From positions 217,008,997-217,072,996 of the forward strand of contig NC_081406.1 in NCBI RefSeq assembly GCF_030272615.1: DNA of 64,000 nt. Reading direction: 5' to 3'. Below are positions 21,785 to 32,513 of the stretch, piece after piece (the first letter of the stretch is position 1; each line of letters opens with the position of its first letter). The notes under the pieces were generated by a model, which worked only from the letters and a program-made list of their open reading frames with translations, made no database searches and had not been told where the DNA came from. The DNA comes from Cryptomeria japonica. Taxonomy: Eukaryota > Streptophyta > Pinopsida > Cupressales > Cupressaceae. Position numbers and translations under genes: made by a program.

Positions 21785-22780
21785 AAATGTGCCCTCATTA
21801 ATGAGATCAATTCTGGGAGAGGGTAAATCATATCTATGAATGAAAGAGAGAACTAACTTATCATCATATGCATGAAAGGGAACATCATGAACATCTTTAA
21901 TTTAACTTGAAATTGAATTAGCGAAATAAGATAAGAACTCCATATGTACTTATGATACAACAAGAAACTCATATATCATTTAACCATAATAATGTTCACC
22001 CCATACATGCATAGAGAATTGAATAAAGGAGGGAGAATGGAATTTGAATTAGAAGCTTAAAACAAAAATAATTGAATAATACAAAATTCTAGAAAAATGA
22101 TTACTCAATTAAATGAACAAATTGATTGAAAGAATAAAGAGCAATAATACAACCTCCTAGGAAATTGAAATTTAAAATTAGGATTATGTAAAAATAACTT
22201 CTTAATTTAAAATTAAAATTATCAAAAAAAGATTCAATTTTAAAATTAGGGCCTTGTGAAAATAACCTCTTAATTTTCAAATTTGAAATTGAAGAAGAGG
22301 GTGGGGAAATTAAAGTTAAAATTAGGGTTATCCAAATCTAACCTCTTAATTTTAAAACTTTGAAATTTTGGAATGTTGAAGAAATCAATTTAATTTAAAA
22401 AAATATTGTATATGTAATTAACCACTTAATTTTAAAATTTAAGTTTGAGATTGAAATTTGATCTAAGATTGCATTTTTGAATTTGAATCAAATTTGAAGA
22501 GGGAAATTCAAAATTTAAACAATCCACAAGCTCATTTTTTTTAAATTTTAAAAATTAGGGTTTCTGAAATTAACCACTTAATTTTAAAAATTAATTGTGA
22601 AATATGTCTTGTAGATAAAATTTTGAATTATGAAATTGAAAAAGTTCCCAGATTTGAAATTATTGATCCAAATTAAACAATTGACAAGCTCAATTTTGAA
22701 ATAAAAAATTAGGGTTTTAATGAAATTAACCTCTAAATATTTAAAATTTGCAAGGAAATCAAACATGTAAATGAAAAATT
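21785..22780. repeat. AT-rich region with six degenerate AATTAGGGTT / AACC-CTTAATT units
   Basis: No gene seen. Between about 22168 and 22750 a module recurs six times with drift: an AAAATTAGGGTT-like box, 5-15 bases, AAATTAACC, then CTTAATTTTAAAA. Copies lie near 22168, 22230, 22311, 22398 (weakest), 22544 and 22700. The two halves of each unit are partly complementary, so each could fold back. It precedes gypsy-K on its own strand and may be its untranslated leader. Confidence 0.5.
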
Positions 22781-23075
22781 TGAATTTTAACTTAGATCTG
22801 AAAACAAAAATCAAAATTAATGGTGTAAGGAGCCGGGTTCACCAAAATGTAAAGTGGAAAATTGGTGGCTTAGTAAATTCACCACTTGGAAAGGAGAATT
22901 CACTAAGCTCAATTTTCACTTGGAGGACTTTACATTCAAAAGAGGGGATTAATCCACTAAATCGAATCCTAAAATGATACAAGGATTGAATACGAAGTAG
23001 ATTGATTGTGTTTGGAATTTGTTTGACCCTCTTTTGTAAGTTAAATAAGTAAACTTCTGAAATTGAAGATAAAGT
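22781..23075 (-). other. Possible gypsy-K LTR/leader junction (weak)
   Basis: Around 22826-22848 the minus strand reads CATTTTGGTGAACCCGGCTC, reminiscent of the leader just inside a gypsy LTR. If so, 22850-23075 would be part of that LTR, cut at 23076 by LTR fragment N. There is no second LTR copy in the window to test this, and I see no coding sequence. Confidence 0.3.
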
Positions 23076-23375
23076 TGAAGGAACACAACGGACCACTGAG
23101 GGGGGGCTGAATCAGTGGTAATCAATAAAAAAATTTACTCCTAAAAGATCTAATCTTTAATAGAAATAATCATGAGGCAATGAGAAGAGGTATCAAACAC
23201 ATAAGCACACACATAGAAGAGGCACATCACATAACACCAGATGTATGAGGAAAACCCAATGTGGGAAAAACCTTGGTGATAATAGCTCCTAGAGTCTACT
23301 TCTCCAATACAACCTCACAATGAAATCACCAGTTACAAATTTAATGGGAACCAACCCAAAGGAGCACCAACCCCT
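23076..23375 (-). repeat. LTR fragment N, same family as F and G
   Basis: It begins with a TGTTAG-like end followed by CACAACGGACCACTGAGGG and shares the GAGGAAAACCCAATGTGGGA block and ACCAACCC repeats with the LTRs of F and G. The stem CCACTGA/TCAGTGG is perfect. It stops where element G begins at 23376, so G probably landed in it or recombined with it. Confidence 0.7.
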
Positions 23376-25869
23376 TGTTAGACACAATGCACCACTGAGA
23401 GGGGGGTGAATAATTGGTTCTCAAATTTTTCCCTTTAACTAACCTATGTGAGCATATTGGTTATCAGATCTAACTCAATGCAGACTTATCGATTAGTGAG
23501 GAGACTAGACAAAAATTTATTCACACGAGAAGGATATAACATAACACCAGTATATACGAGGAAAACCCAAGATGGGAAAAATATCAGTGAGAAATGTTGT
23601 TGGAGTCTATTCTCCAATCAAACCTCACAGTTAATCTCTTATTACAATGTTTAGGGCACCAACCCAAGGAGCACCAACCCTTGATTTTAGGGCACCAAAA
23701 CAAGGAGCACCAACCCCTGATTTAGGGCACCAACCTAAGGAACTACAACCCCTGCACCGAACTCCAACTCAGTGAATACAAAAACATATTTTGATACCAA
23801 AGTTATCTTCTTATTCCAAATGGATTTTGTAACTCTTCTTCAAATCTTCCTACTGGATCTTCTGTCTAGTTCATTACCAGTTCTCTCTTTGCCGATTCTA
23901 CTCTCTACTACTTCAGAAATTTGTTGGCTCTTCTCTCTATCGGTTTACTCTTCTCTCAACAACATTGTTTCTCTCCACCGGTACTATCTTATGTTGGTTC
24001 TATAGCTTCCTTCTTTGTAGTCTTCTCCACTTCTTCTCTACTAGTTTGACCTTTGTTGCCGGTTGAACACTCAGTCTCTTCTTCTTCTTCTTTATGAGAA
24101 CTTAATTGATTTTTCCTTAAATGCAGCAACACTCCCTTATCTAGTGGCAATACTCTCTCCTTCAGTAGCCACCACAATTATTTTGGCTTGCATATTTATA
24201 ACCTCATTTTTCCCACCAAAAGCCAATTCAAATTCACGCGATTAGGGTTTTTATCATCAATCTCAAGACAAACCAAATCCAATCAAATCTCATTCAATCT
24301 ATTCACCTGTATTGATGAACTATAACTCATCAATCAATCCTACCATTGTCATTCCTTCTTGATCATGCCATCTATCTTTGGAAACTTGCTTTTGACCTGT
24401 CAGTGGATTTCTTGGTTGATCACCAAGATTGGTTTTGTGGTTTCCTTCACCTTCCTCAATATGCTCAAATAGTCTATGTTGGCCCTCTGTTGTCCTCCAG
24501 ACCTTGAGCCACAAACCTCTGCTTTCATCCCATGAATCTTGTAGTCAACTTAAATGTCGACCTATCACCATATACCTCACTGCCAGACACTTCATCGACT
24601 AAACAAACCAACCTGTGCATCCATGCCACTTCACCTCCACATAGCAATTGTGTCAGCATCCACCTCTGCTAGGTCATCTGTGTTGGTATGAATGGGATCG
24701 CTGACCAGCTCCATTACCGGGTTCATCTACTAGCTTACTAACCCTGCCAGTTAAACCCTCAAACCAGTTTGTCATCAACCTTTCACTCTGCTTCTCTTCC
24801 AATGGCATACTCAATCAATCAACACTCTTGCTAACCTACCTTATGCACATCTTCATCAAATGGGAAGTCTTTTGCATTTGCATCTTGTCCATATTAAAGG
24901 TGGACTTACATACCAGTAAACACCTTGATGACATCATATCATCAACCTTTCACAAACTCCATCTTCAATTTAGACATTTTCCTCTATCTGCATATGCTCA
25001 ACTTTGCCTTCTTCCTGATCAGCTCAGACCATGTCTCAACTGGTTTGTCAAAGTGACAAACCCATCCCTCTTCATCTATACTGGAAAATCAACATGCCTT
25101 CTTTATCAGTCTAGTGCATATCCCTGATTTCATGCACTTGAGGCATTCCTTTGATTCACTAGTAGATCCAGTGTTAGCCTTTGAACACTTGCCTTTACCT
25201 CTTTTGTCTTATCTCATAGAACTATGATAGACACTTTGCATAATAGGAGATAAGCTCCACTTACCATTTGTAGTGAATCATTGTCATCTACTTCCTACAA
25301 TTCACTCATGTGGCTTCCTTGTTTGTGCAACATATCTTCAAACAAACACATGTGACCCAGTGTGGGCACATTCACTGTCAGTGATCTCTTCACATAGTGA
25401 CTGCATCCTCATCTGGTAGGAGTCCTATTGTCTTGCATCCACACAACATACTGGTGACCTGTGTTGATGTGATTTAGGGAACATTCCACCTCTTCATCAC
25501 AAACATCAACTCAACATTTTGGTCAGCCTTCTTGAACACTGGTCATAATCTTGCTAGTTGACAGTTGCTCACTATCAACAGATCACTTACCATATGACAT
25601 ACTTTCTTTACCAGTGATACATTGTAATGATAAACTGTCCATTTCATCCACACAAGTCAAACACTAACTTGTGTACTGGTGACTCCAGTGACTCTAGTGA
25701 TCATTCCTTTGAATGACATTCTTCTTCTTTACCTTACCGGTGTTCTGCAACACAAAGTAATATCAAAGATATCTCATCCTATACTCCTCCATGATAGTGT
25801 TGCACATACAACTCTTATACCAGTAGTCATCATATACTGGTTGACATCAATGACAACACAAAGCCAACA
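23376..25869 (-). repeat. 3' LTR of element G
   Basis: Bounded by TGTTAGACACAATGCACC (23376) and GCCAACA (25869). Directly after it the polypurine tract of the element is read on the minus strand (25870-25883, TAAAGGCGGAGATT). The U3 end carries GTTGACATCAATGACAAC (25842-25859), the arm of the inverted repeat discussed in the findings. Confidence 0.8.
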
Positions 25870-26544
25870 ATCTCCGCCTTTAGCATTGATGTCAACTCAT
25901 GTAGTATCCGACATACTACATAGTCTTTCTCCCCCTTTCTATAATCCATGGATTCTCACACATGTAGTATGTAGTATACTACAAAATCTTTCTCCCCCTT
26001 TGACAACAATGGAAAAGGGCACTGTTAGGGTATCATTCCTCCTTGTATTTACCAGTCGCTAACAGAGATCTTTCTTCTCTTTTGATACCAAATGTCACAC
26101 TTTCTCAAGGAGCAGCATTTGAGATGGAGGATTCAACCATTAACTGACACCAATTGAGTATGAAAATCTGAAACTAATTACTAAAGAACTCAATTGCAAA
26201 AGGATGTGTTAGTAAATACTACTTACCTATCAATAAAACTACATCACCTCCCATTTGATCCCAAATTTCTTTAGAATCAAATGTGATTGTACTATGAATA
26301 CAGCCAACCAAATGACAAGTAGATACCCTTAACTGTGAAATTCTCCTGGGTATTCCTACTGCAATTTCCATCATTTGTAGTTTAGGCAGTCAGTATCCTC
26401 ACAAGTTCAAGCATGTTGGCTCTGCATCATAAGCACTTGAAATCCCTCTAAGTCATACATCTTAGGTCCATAATGTTGGTCAAATCCAACACTGGGGCTC
26501 CACTCAGCTCCATATGCCGATAGGAGTGATTTGCATGATCATTC
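25870..26544 (-). other. Element G 3' internal region with three serial polypurine tracts
   Basis: Non-coding. Pyrimidine-rich boxes (purine-rich on the element's strand) lie at 25870-25883, 25926-25939 and 25987-26001, spaced about 60 bp. The last two sit in a degenerate tandem duplication that includes CATGTAGTAT and TTTCTCCCCCTTT. The remainder to 26544 shows no coding signal. Confidence 0.55.
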
Positions 26545-26967
26545 TCATATGTGTGCCTCATTTTCCGATTCTTGAGCCATGAAGAGGTGGGTTCCTTCAT
26601 CATCTGCAGACACATGAGATGCATTTCTCATTCTATCTTCATGAGTTGGTTCTATAGTAGTAGGCTCATTTCCATAGAGCTTCTTCAATCTATCCCATAA
26701 GATTTTTGTCAATCTACATTTGTCCACCTATGAGGAGACATCATTTGTTAACCCACAGAGTATAGCCTTCATTGCTTCTTCATTGCATTGGCTCTTTCTT
26801 TCTCTATCTAAGTCTATGGTAGGACTAACTTTACTAGGGCAACCATTTACAACAGACATCCACACATCAAACCCTAGAGAGGATAGGTATACTTCCATTC
26901 TATAACTCCAAATGGAATAGTTTGAACCATAAAAAACTGGAGTAGGGATTGACACTAAACAAACCAT
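26545..26967 (-). pseudogene. Element G gag remnant
   Basis: Starting at 26967, MVCLVSIPTPVFYGSNYSIW leads into MEVYLSSLGFDVW and then DKCRLTKILWDRLKKLYGNE near 26720-26660, the same UBN2-type gag as element F. It stops soon after an ESENE stretch; no zinc knuckle is seen. Fossil. Confidence 0.72.
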
Positions 26968-27040
26968 TGTGTCCTTAAGCCAAAATCAACCCAAGTTGGA
27001 GAAATCTCATCTAATTGGGAAGCTAGGCTTTGATACCCAT

Positions 27041-27994
27041 TGTTAGACATAATGCACCACTAAGAGGGGGTGAATAAATGGTTCTCAAACTTTTCCCTTT
27101 AACTATCCTATATGAGCATACCAGTTATCAGATCTAACTCAATGCAGACTTATGAGTTAGTGAGGAAACTAAACACAAATGAATTCACACAAGAAGGACA
27201 TCACATAACACCAACATATACGAAGAAAACCCAAGATGGGCAAAATCTCTATGTGAAATGTCAGTGGAGTCTATTACTCCAATCTAGCCTTAGTCAATCT
27301 CTTATTACAATGTTTAGGGCACCAACCTAAGGAACACCAACCCCTAAGTTTAGGGCACCAACCCAAGGAGCTACAACCCCTGTAGCCAGCTCCAACTCAG
27401 TGAATACAAAAACATATTTTGATACCAAAGTTATGTTCATGTTACGAATGGATTTTGTAACTCTTCTTCAAATATCCTTGCTGGATCTTCTATCTAGTTC
27501 ATTACTGGTTCTCTCTTTGCCAATTCTACTCTCTACAACTTTAGAACTCTATTGGCTCTGCTCTCTATTAGTTTACTCTTCTCTCAACAAAATTATTTCT
27601 CTCCATTGGTACTATCTTCTATCGGTTCTATAGCTTCCTTCTCTGGAGTCTTCTCCACTTCTTCTCTATCAGTTGACCTCTATTGCTAGTTGAACACTTC
27701 AACCTAGTCCTTCCTCACACTTAGTCTCTTCTTCCTCTTCTTCTTCTTTATGAGAACTTGACTAATTTTTCCTTACATGCAGCAACACTCCCTCATCCAG
27801 CAGCAATACTCTCTCCTTTAGCAGCCACCACAATGATTTTGGCTTGCACATTTATAACCTCATTTTTCCCGCCAAAAGCCAATTTAAATTCAGATGATTA
27901 GGGTTTTTCTCATCAACCTCGATACAAACCAAATCCAATCAGATATCATCCATTCTGATCGCCTGGATTGATGAATTGTAACTCATCAATCAAT
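27041..27994 (-). repeat. 5' LTR of element G, partial
   Basis: TGTTAGACATAATGCACC at 27041 follows the primer site. It aligns with the first ~950 bp of the 3' LTR, through the ACCAACCC repeats and the AACTCATCAATCAAT stretch. Beyond about 27994 the sequence changes abruptly to Copia-D reverse transcriptase on the opposite strand. Confidence 0.75.
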
Positions 27995-29085
27995 GAATTG
28001 AAGCAAGCACCAAGAGAATGGTATGCCATATTGGATAAGTTTCTGCTAAAGCTTGGATTTAACAAAGGCACTGCTAATAGTAATCTATATTTCAAGATTG
28101 ACCATGATAACATTCTAATTGTTGATTTTTTTGTTAATTATATTATTTTTGGAGATAATGATAGTTTGTGCAAAGAATTTGCTAATGAGATGCATAATGA
28201 TTTTGAGATGTCTATGACTGGAGAAATGAAATTCTTTCTAGGATTGTAAATTACAAAATCAAAAAAGGGAATGTTTATCTCACAGTCAAAGTATGTGAGG
28301 GAATTGTTGAAGAAGTTTGGTTTGGATGATACAATGCTAGTTGGAACTCCTATGGTGACCAGATATAAGTTGACCAAGGATGGTGATTCTCTGAAAGAAA
28401 ATTAGACTGGATATAGATTTATGATTGGTGGATTATTATATTTGACTCAAACTAGACTAGATATCATGAATGTTGTTTATCTTGTTGCTACATTTCAAGC
28501 TAATCCTAAGGAATCACATGTTGTTGTTGTTAAAAGAATCTTTAGATATCTGAAAGGAACTATTAATTTTGGTTTATGGTATCCTAAAGATGATGATTTT
28601 AATTTGAGTGCTTTTACTAATTCTAATTGGGCAGGAGATGTTGATGACTAGAAGAGTACTAGTGGTGGTACATTTTTCTTAGGAAAAAGTTGGTTTCATG
28701 GTTGATTAAAAAGTAGAATTCAATTTTGTTATCTACTGCAGAGGCGAAATATATTGTTGTTCCTAACAATTTTACTCAAGTAGTATGGATGAAAAATATG
28801 TTGAAAGATATCAGAGTTGTGTATGATGAGCCTATTTCTATTTACTGTGACAATTCAAGTGCAATTAACATTTCTAATAATGTGGTGTTGCATTCCAAGA
28901 CTAAGAATATATCTATCAAGTTTCACTTTTTGAGAGACAAAGTAAATGAGAAAGAAGTCAGATTGGAGTATGCACCTATAAAGGAATAGATTGTAGATAT
29001 CTTCACAAAGCCTTTGCCTAAAGATACTTTTGAGTATCTAAGAGGGAAGCTAGGGGTGATTTCCCCTCCTGATCAGAGCTAAGGT
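27995..29085 (+). pseudogene. Copia-D reverse transcriptase end and RNase H remnant
   Basis: RT copies element RNA and RNase H removes it. The stretch starts with LKQAPREWYAILDKFLLKLG, then FVNYIIFGDND (the place of the catalytic YVDD-type box in Copia RT), MSMTGEMKFFLGL, and into RNase H with GGLLYLTQTRLDIMN, YLKGTINFGLWYPKDDDF and TAEAKYIV. It closes with KPLPKDTFEYLRGKLGV, the usual Copia pol C-terminus. Fossil with interruptions. Confidence 0.85.
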
Positions 29086-29155
29086 GCATTGGTATGCATC
29101 GGTGTGGTTCATTGCATAGTCATATCTTGTGATCCAAATTGATGAGTGGAGGCTT

Positions 29156-29360
29156 ATACTGAGGGGGAGTAGTCAATGAGTTAGTTTTGTGCTTTTATTG
29201 CAAATATATGTTTTTGTCATTGATGTCAAAGGGGGAGAGATTCATGTGAAAAACTATGTAATAATCTAAGAGGGACAGATTATTTTGAGAGAGTTTTTGA
29301 CTTCTTTGTCACTGATTATTTTTCACATCATATGTTGCCATCAATGCCAAAGGGGGAGAT
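29156..29360 (+). other. Copia-D 3' untranslated region with serial polypurine tracts
   Basis: Three G-rich purine runs: GAGGGGGAGTAG near 29161-29172, AAAGGGGGAGAGA at 29228-29240, and AAAGGGGGAGAT at 29349-29360, the last directly before the LTR and therefore the plus-strand primer. The first AAAGGGGG is preceded by GTCATTGATGTC, the last by GTTGCCATCAATGCC. Confidence 0.75.
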
Positions 29361-30708
29361 TGTTGAAAATATGTGCTTTAATGATATCTGAGAGATGTGT
29401 TGTCATTGATGTCAACATATTTATCTATTGGTGATAGTGTTGCAGTAAGTTTAGTTAGTTGGTTTGTTCAACTTGTTGATGATCCATGATTATGGATTAA
29501 AGGGTTTGTAGAGGATTGTGTATATATGATTCTATATAATTTGCAGTGGTCCGCATGAAGATTTGAGTGAGTTGTGGTTATTGGTGTTGTGGTTGGTTTT
29601 TTAGTTGCTCAATGGTGGTAGAGTGTTACTAATTTTATTTGCATTGCTATGCATTATACTATCTTGTCCTATAGATTTGGAGGAGTATTTGCAATGTTGA
29701 TGTGTGTCTTCAATTCAAGTGGTCCATGGTTTGGTGCTCCACAAGTGATTTTTCGAGGTTGGCATTCATTGTAGTTAGTGTTCTTGAATTTTGGTATAAT
29801 GATGATGTGATTCTAGTAATTTGAAGTTCTTGTGGATGTTGTGGTGGTAATTCATTATGCTTGTGAATGTTTTTGGATCATGTGCCTTTTGTGGCGGTGG
29901 TCCACATTGATTTTTGTGCATGTTATTGATTATTTTCTTCGATGTGTTGGTATTTTTCATTTCTTTTGCTGACCATATGCTTGTAGTGTGTTGCAGATGT
30001 TTGATGCATGCTTCTTGGAGGTGTTTCATATTCAAAGTGTGTAATATGGGTCTATGCTATATCTTAGCCAACATTGCTTGGTCCGCATATGATTTTGTAT
30101 CATGTATGGTTATATTTTGTAATTAAGTGATGAGTGTTTAGGCAACCTTGTTGATCTTTTTCAAGGTTGATGTCATATATAAATATATGTAATATCTTTT
30201 TTAATTGAGCATTTTTTGGAGAGGTGATGTGTATGGATGAGAATCAAATGCATGAGCAAATAATGTATTAATCTTTCGAAGGAAAAGAATATTGAAGTTG
30301 TGCTTTAATGGAACTATAACTAGGCATTAGGAGATGCTATTCTATCAGTTCATGATCTTCTAGATATAATTCAAATCTGTTTGTAATAAATTGAGTCTTC
30401 CCTATGTTGTAACCCTTTGTTGTTTTTGAGCAGTTAGCTCTAGGCAGTGTACCTAAATGCATGTGCATTGCCCATTTTAATATTTCATATACTTCTAGAA
30501 GAGTATTATCATATTGTGGGTAGGTTCCCACCATAGTTTTTCCCTTGAACCGGTTTTTGACATCAAAAATACTTGTGTTATGTGTGTTCATGTTGTGTTT
30601 TTGATCTATGCTTTCATGCTTAATAATTAGATCTTAGAATAAGTTTAATTTGTGAATTTTTTTGTGACAACTGATTCATCCCCCCTCTTATTTGTCTTCC
30701 TAGAATCA
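29361..30708 (+). repeat. 3' LTR of Copia-D
   Basis: It starts TGTTGAAAATATGTGC at 29361 after the polypurine tract and ends about 30708, judged from the CCCCCCTCTTATTTGTCTTCC end block and the resumption of gypsy-L coding similarity. About 1.35 kb, with the U5 block CCCACCATAGTTTTTCCC near 30530. The right border is uncertain by a few bases. Confidence 0.72.
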
Positions 30709-30956
30709 ATCCTATTTCATCTAGTATTTCTATTGATATTGACAAAAAAGAGGTCATAAAAGAATTTCCCTTGCTAATAAACAAGAAAGAAGTTGAATAT
30801 ATCCTGTGAAAGATTAATTTTGTTAGCAAATTCATATTGAAAATTTCTAGATTGGTCAAACCAATAACCTTTATTCTCAGAAAGGGTCAATCCTTTAAGT
30901 GAAGACCCAAATGAAGAGAATAATTTAAAAATCATTAAGAAGCAATCTCATCTTCT
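30709..30956 (+). pseudogene. Gypsy-L fragment 1, reverse transcriptase C-terminal part
   Basis: The plus strand gives KKEVIKEFPLLINKKEVEYI, then KINFVSKFILKISRLVKPIT and LRKGQSFK, matching the thumb/connection part of plant gypsy RT (INFISRF-type and MLKK-VIFKW-type motifs). It ends at the CTTCT target duplication of Copia-C (30952-30956). The same coding direction and homology resume at 38036. Fossil. Confidence 0.72.
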
Positions 30957-32195
30957 TCTTGGCAATAATAATGAGGGAAGATTGAGAGAGGGGGGTGAAT
31001 CGGTCTTCACTAGATCTACAAACTTTAGCTACAAATATAGATTTGATAAACTACCACAATAACAAAGATAAGCAAATTGAAAGCACAACACACAACACCA
31101 AGATTTTGATGTGGAAAACCCATGGTAGGAACCTACCCACATTTAAGATGATACTTTGCAATAGTATGTGAAAATATTACAATGGGGAATGCACATGCAT
31201 TCAGGCACACTTCATAGAGCTCACTGCTCAAAAGATAATGACCCAAAAGGCTAAAACCCTCAAGGAAGTCTCACTAACTTACAATAAGATTCAGAGTACA
31301 ATCTAGAAGGAACAAACTAAAAGAATAGCATCTCTAAATGCTTGATTATAGTTCCAATTAAGCTCACATGTCTACTCTGCAACAACAATCTCTACACAAT
31401 GACAATGCTGAAGGATGAATCACTATTCACACATACACTGGACTCTCTAATAATGCAGATACAACCACTATCACCAAATTACATGATAATATCACCTATC
31501 TATACAAATCATCAACCTTGACAACAGGTCGACTAAACCCTCAACTCATAATTATGAAATTATATCACACGATATGAAGATCAACCACCAAACAAATATA
31601 ATGATTTAAATGACATAATATGGACCTAATTCAAACTCCCAAGTGCACAACACCACCAAAAATCATGCCAAGATCAACCACAACATGCAACACCACTAGA
31701 AATATCACATAACACGAAAAAGAGAACTGATTCATGAAAACCACCAATAAATCACACAACGATCAATTAGGATCATCAAAAAAAATAGGACACAATTAGG
31801 AAACACCAACAAGCATGTTAGAATCATCATTCATAGCTACACAAACACCACTTATCAAATCTTCATCTATCAACGTCTGAAACTCAAGAACACAACCAAT
31901 TAGCAATTGTTACAAAGAAAGATGACTTTTCAAGCACCAAAACACGATCCATCTAAAGTGAAGATACACAAGGCCATCACAAAAAATATCCCAAAATCTC
32001 AGCTCAATATTTGATCACACCGGAATATACTGAAGGAAATATCAAACTCTACAAAGCACCAATACAACAAAACAAAACTTTAAACTGGATCATAAGATCT
32101 TCTCATTCTATAATCACTGGAGAAAATCACATGAATATGTTGATATTAATGATAAAAAATATCCTAGTAGTAGAAATGTACAATGATTTCCAACA
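30957..32195 (-). repeat. 3' LTR of Copia-C
   Basis: 1239 bp, aligned over its length with 36778-38030 (shared blocks include TACAAACTTTAGCTACAAAT and CACACAACACCAAGATTTTG). Its inner end CCAACA at 32195 abuts the polypurine tract on the minus strand (32196-32208). Confidence 0.85.
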
Positions 32196-32460
32196 ATCTC
32201 CCCCTTTGGCATTGATGAACATATGAATGTGAAAAATAGTCAATGCAAAGAAAGAAGATATCTCCAACAAACTCCGCCTAAGATCAAGACATATAAAGCA
32301 TTTTTTCACATGATCTCTCTCCCCATTTGACAACAATGCCAAAGATCTCAAAACAGAAAACCAAACTTACTCTCCCCAAAAATAGAAACATGAATCTCAG
32401 GAATCTCTCCCCCTAAAACACAAACTACTCCACTAGAGGAGCAACACCAACTCATCAATC
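32196..32460 (-). other. Copia-C 3' untranslated region with serial polypurine tracts
   Basis: On the element's strand, GCCAAAGGGGGAGATT (32196-32211) is the primer tract next to the LTR. GTCAAATGGGGAGAGA (about 32318-32333) and TTAGGGGGAGAG (about 32405-32417) lie upstream. The same series appears in Copia-A and -D. Confidence 0.65.
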
Positions 32461-32513
32461 TGGATAGAAAGATTAGGCTCTGAGATCCACCAGATTGATG
32501 CAAATTAATGCAT

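Larger units (their letters stand above)
23376..27994 (-). mobile_element. Element G, second gag-only long-LTR element, 5' LTR incomplete
   Basis: A minus-strand element with a 2494-bp 3' LTR (23376-25869), a 1.17-kb internal region with a gag remnant only, a tRNA-Met type primer site (about 27026-27040) and a 5' LTR starting at 27041 that stops after about 950 bp, where Copia-D sequence takes over. Gag and LTR match element F. With its far end missing, no target duplication can be assigned. No protease, integrase or RT is visible. Confidence 0.78.
27995..30708 (+). mobile_element. Copia-D, 3' half of a Ty1/copia element
   Basis: A plus-strand Copia fossil with the end of reverse transcriptase, RNase H, the 3' untranslated part with polypurine tracts, and the 3' LTR. 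Its 5' half is absent: 27994/27995 joins it to the LTR of element G in opposite orientation, without an LTR end, so a rearrangement rather than insertion made the junction. To its right gypsy-L begins, so D probably inserted there. Broken and old. Confidence 0.83.

Noticed and set aside
22168-22750. Possible CRISPR-like array or interstitial telomere repeat
   Set aside because: Units are too degenerate and irregularly spaced for CRISPR, the context is a plant nuclear genome, and the TTTAGGG unit is not tandem.
29775-30126. Open frames inside the Copia-D LTR on both strands
   Set aside because: LTR sequence; low-complexity His/Asn or Cys/Phe-rich translations without homology.
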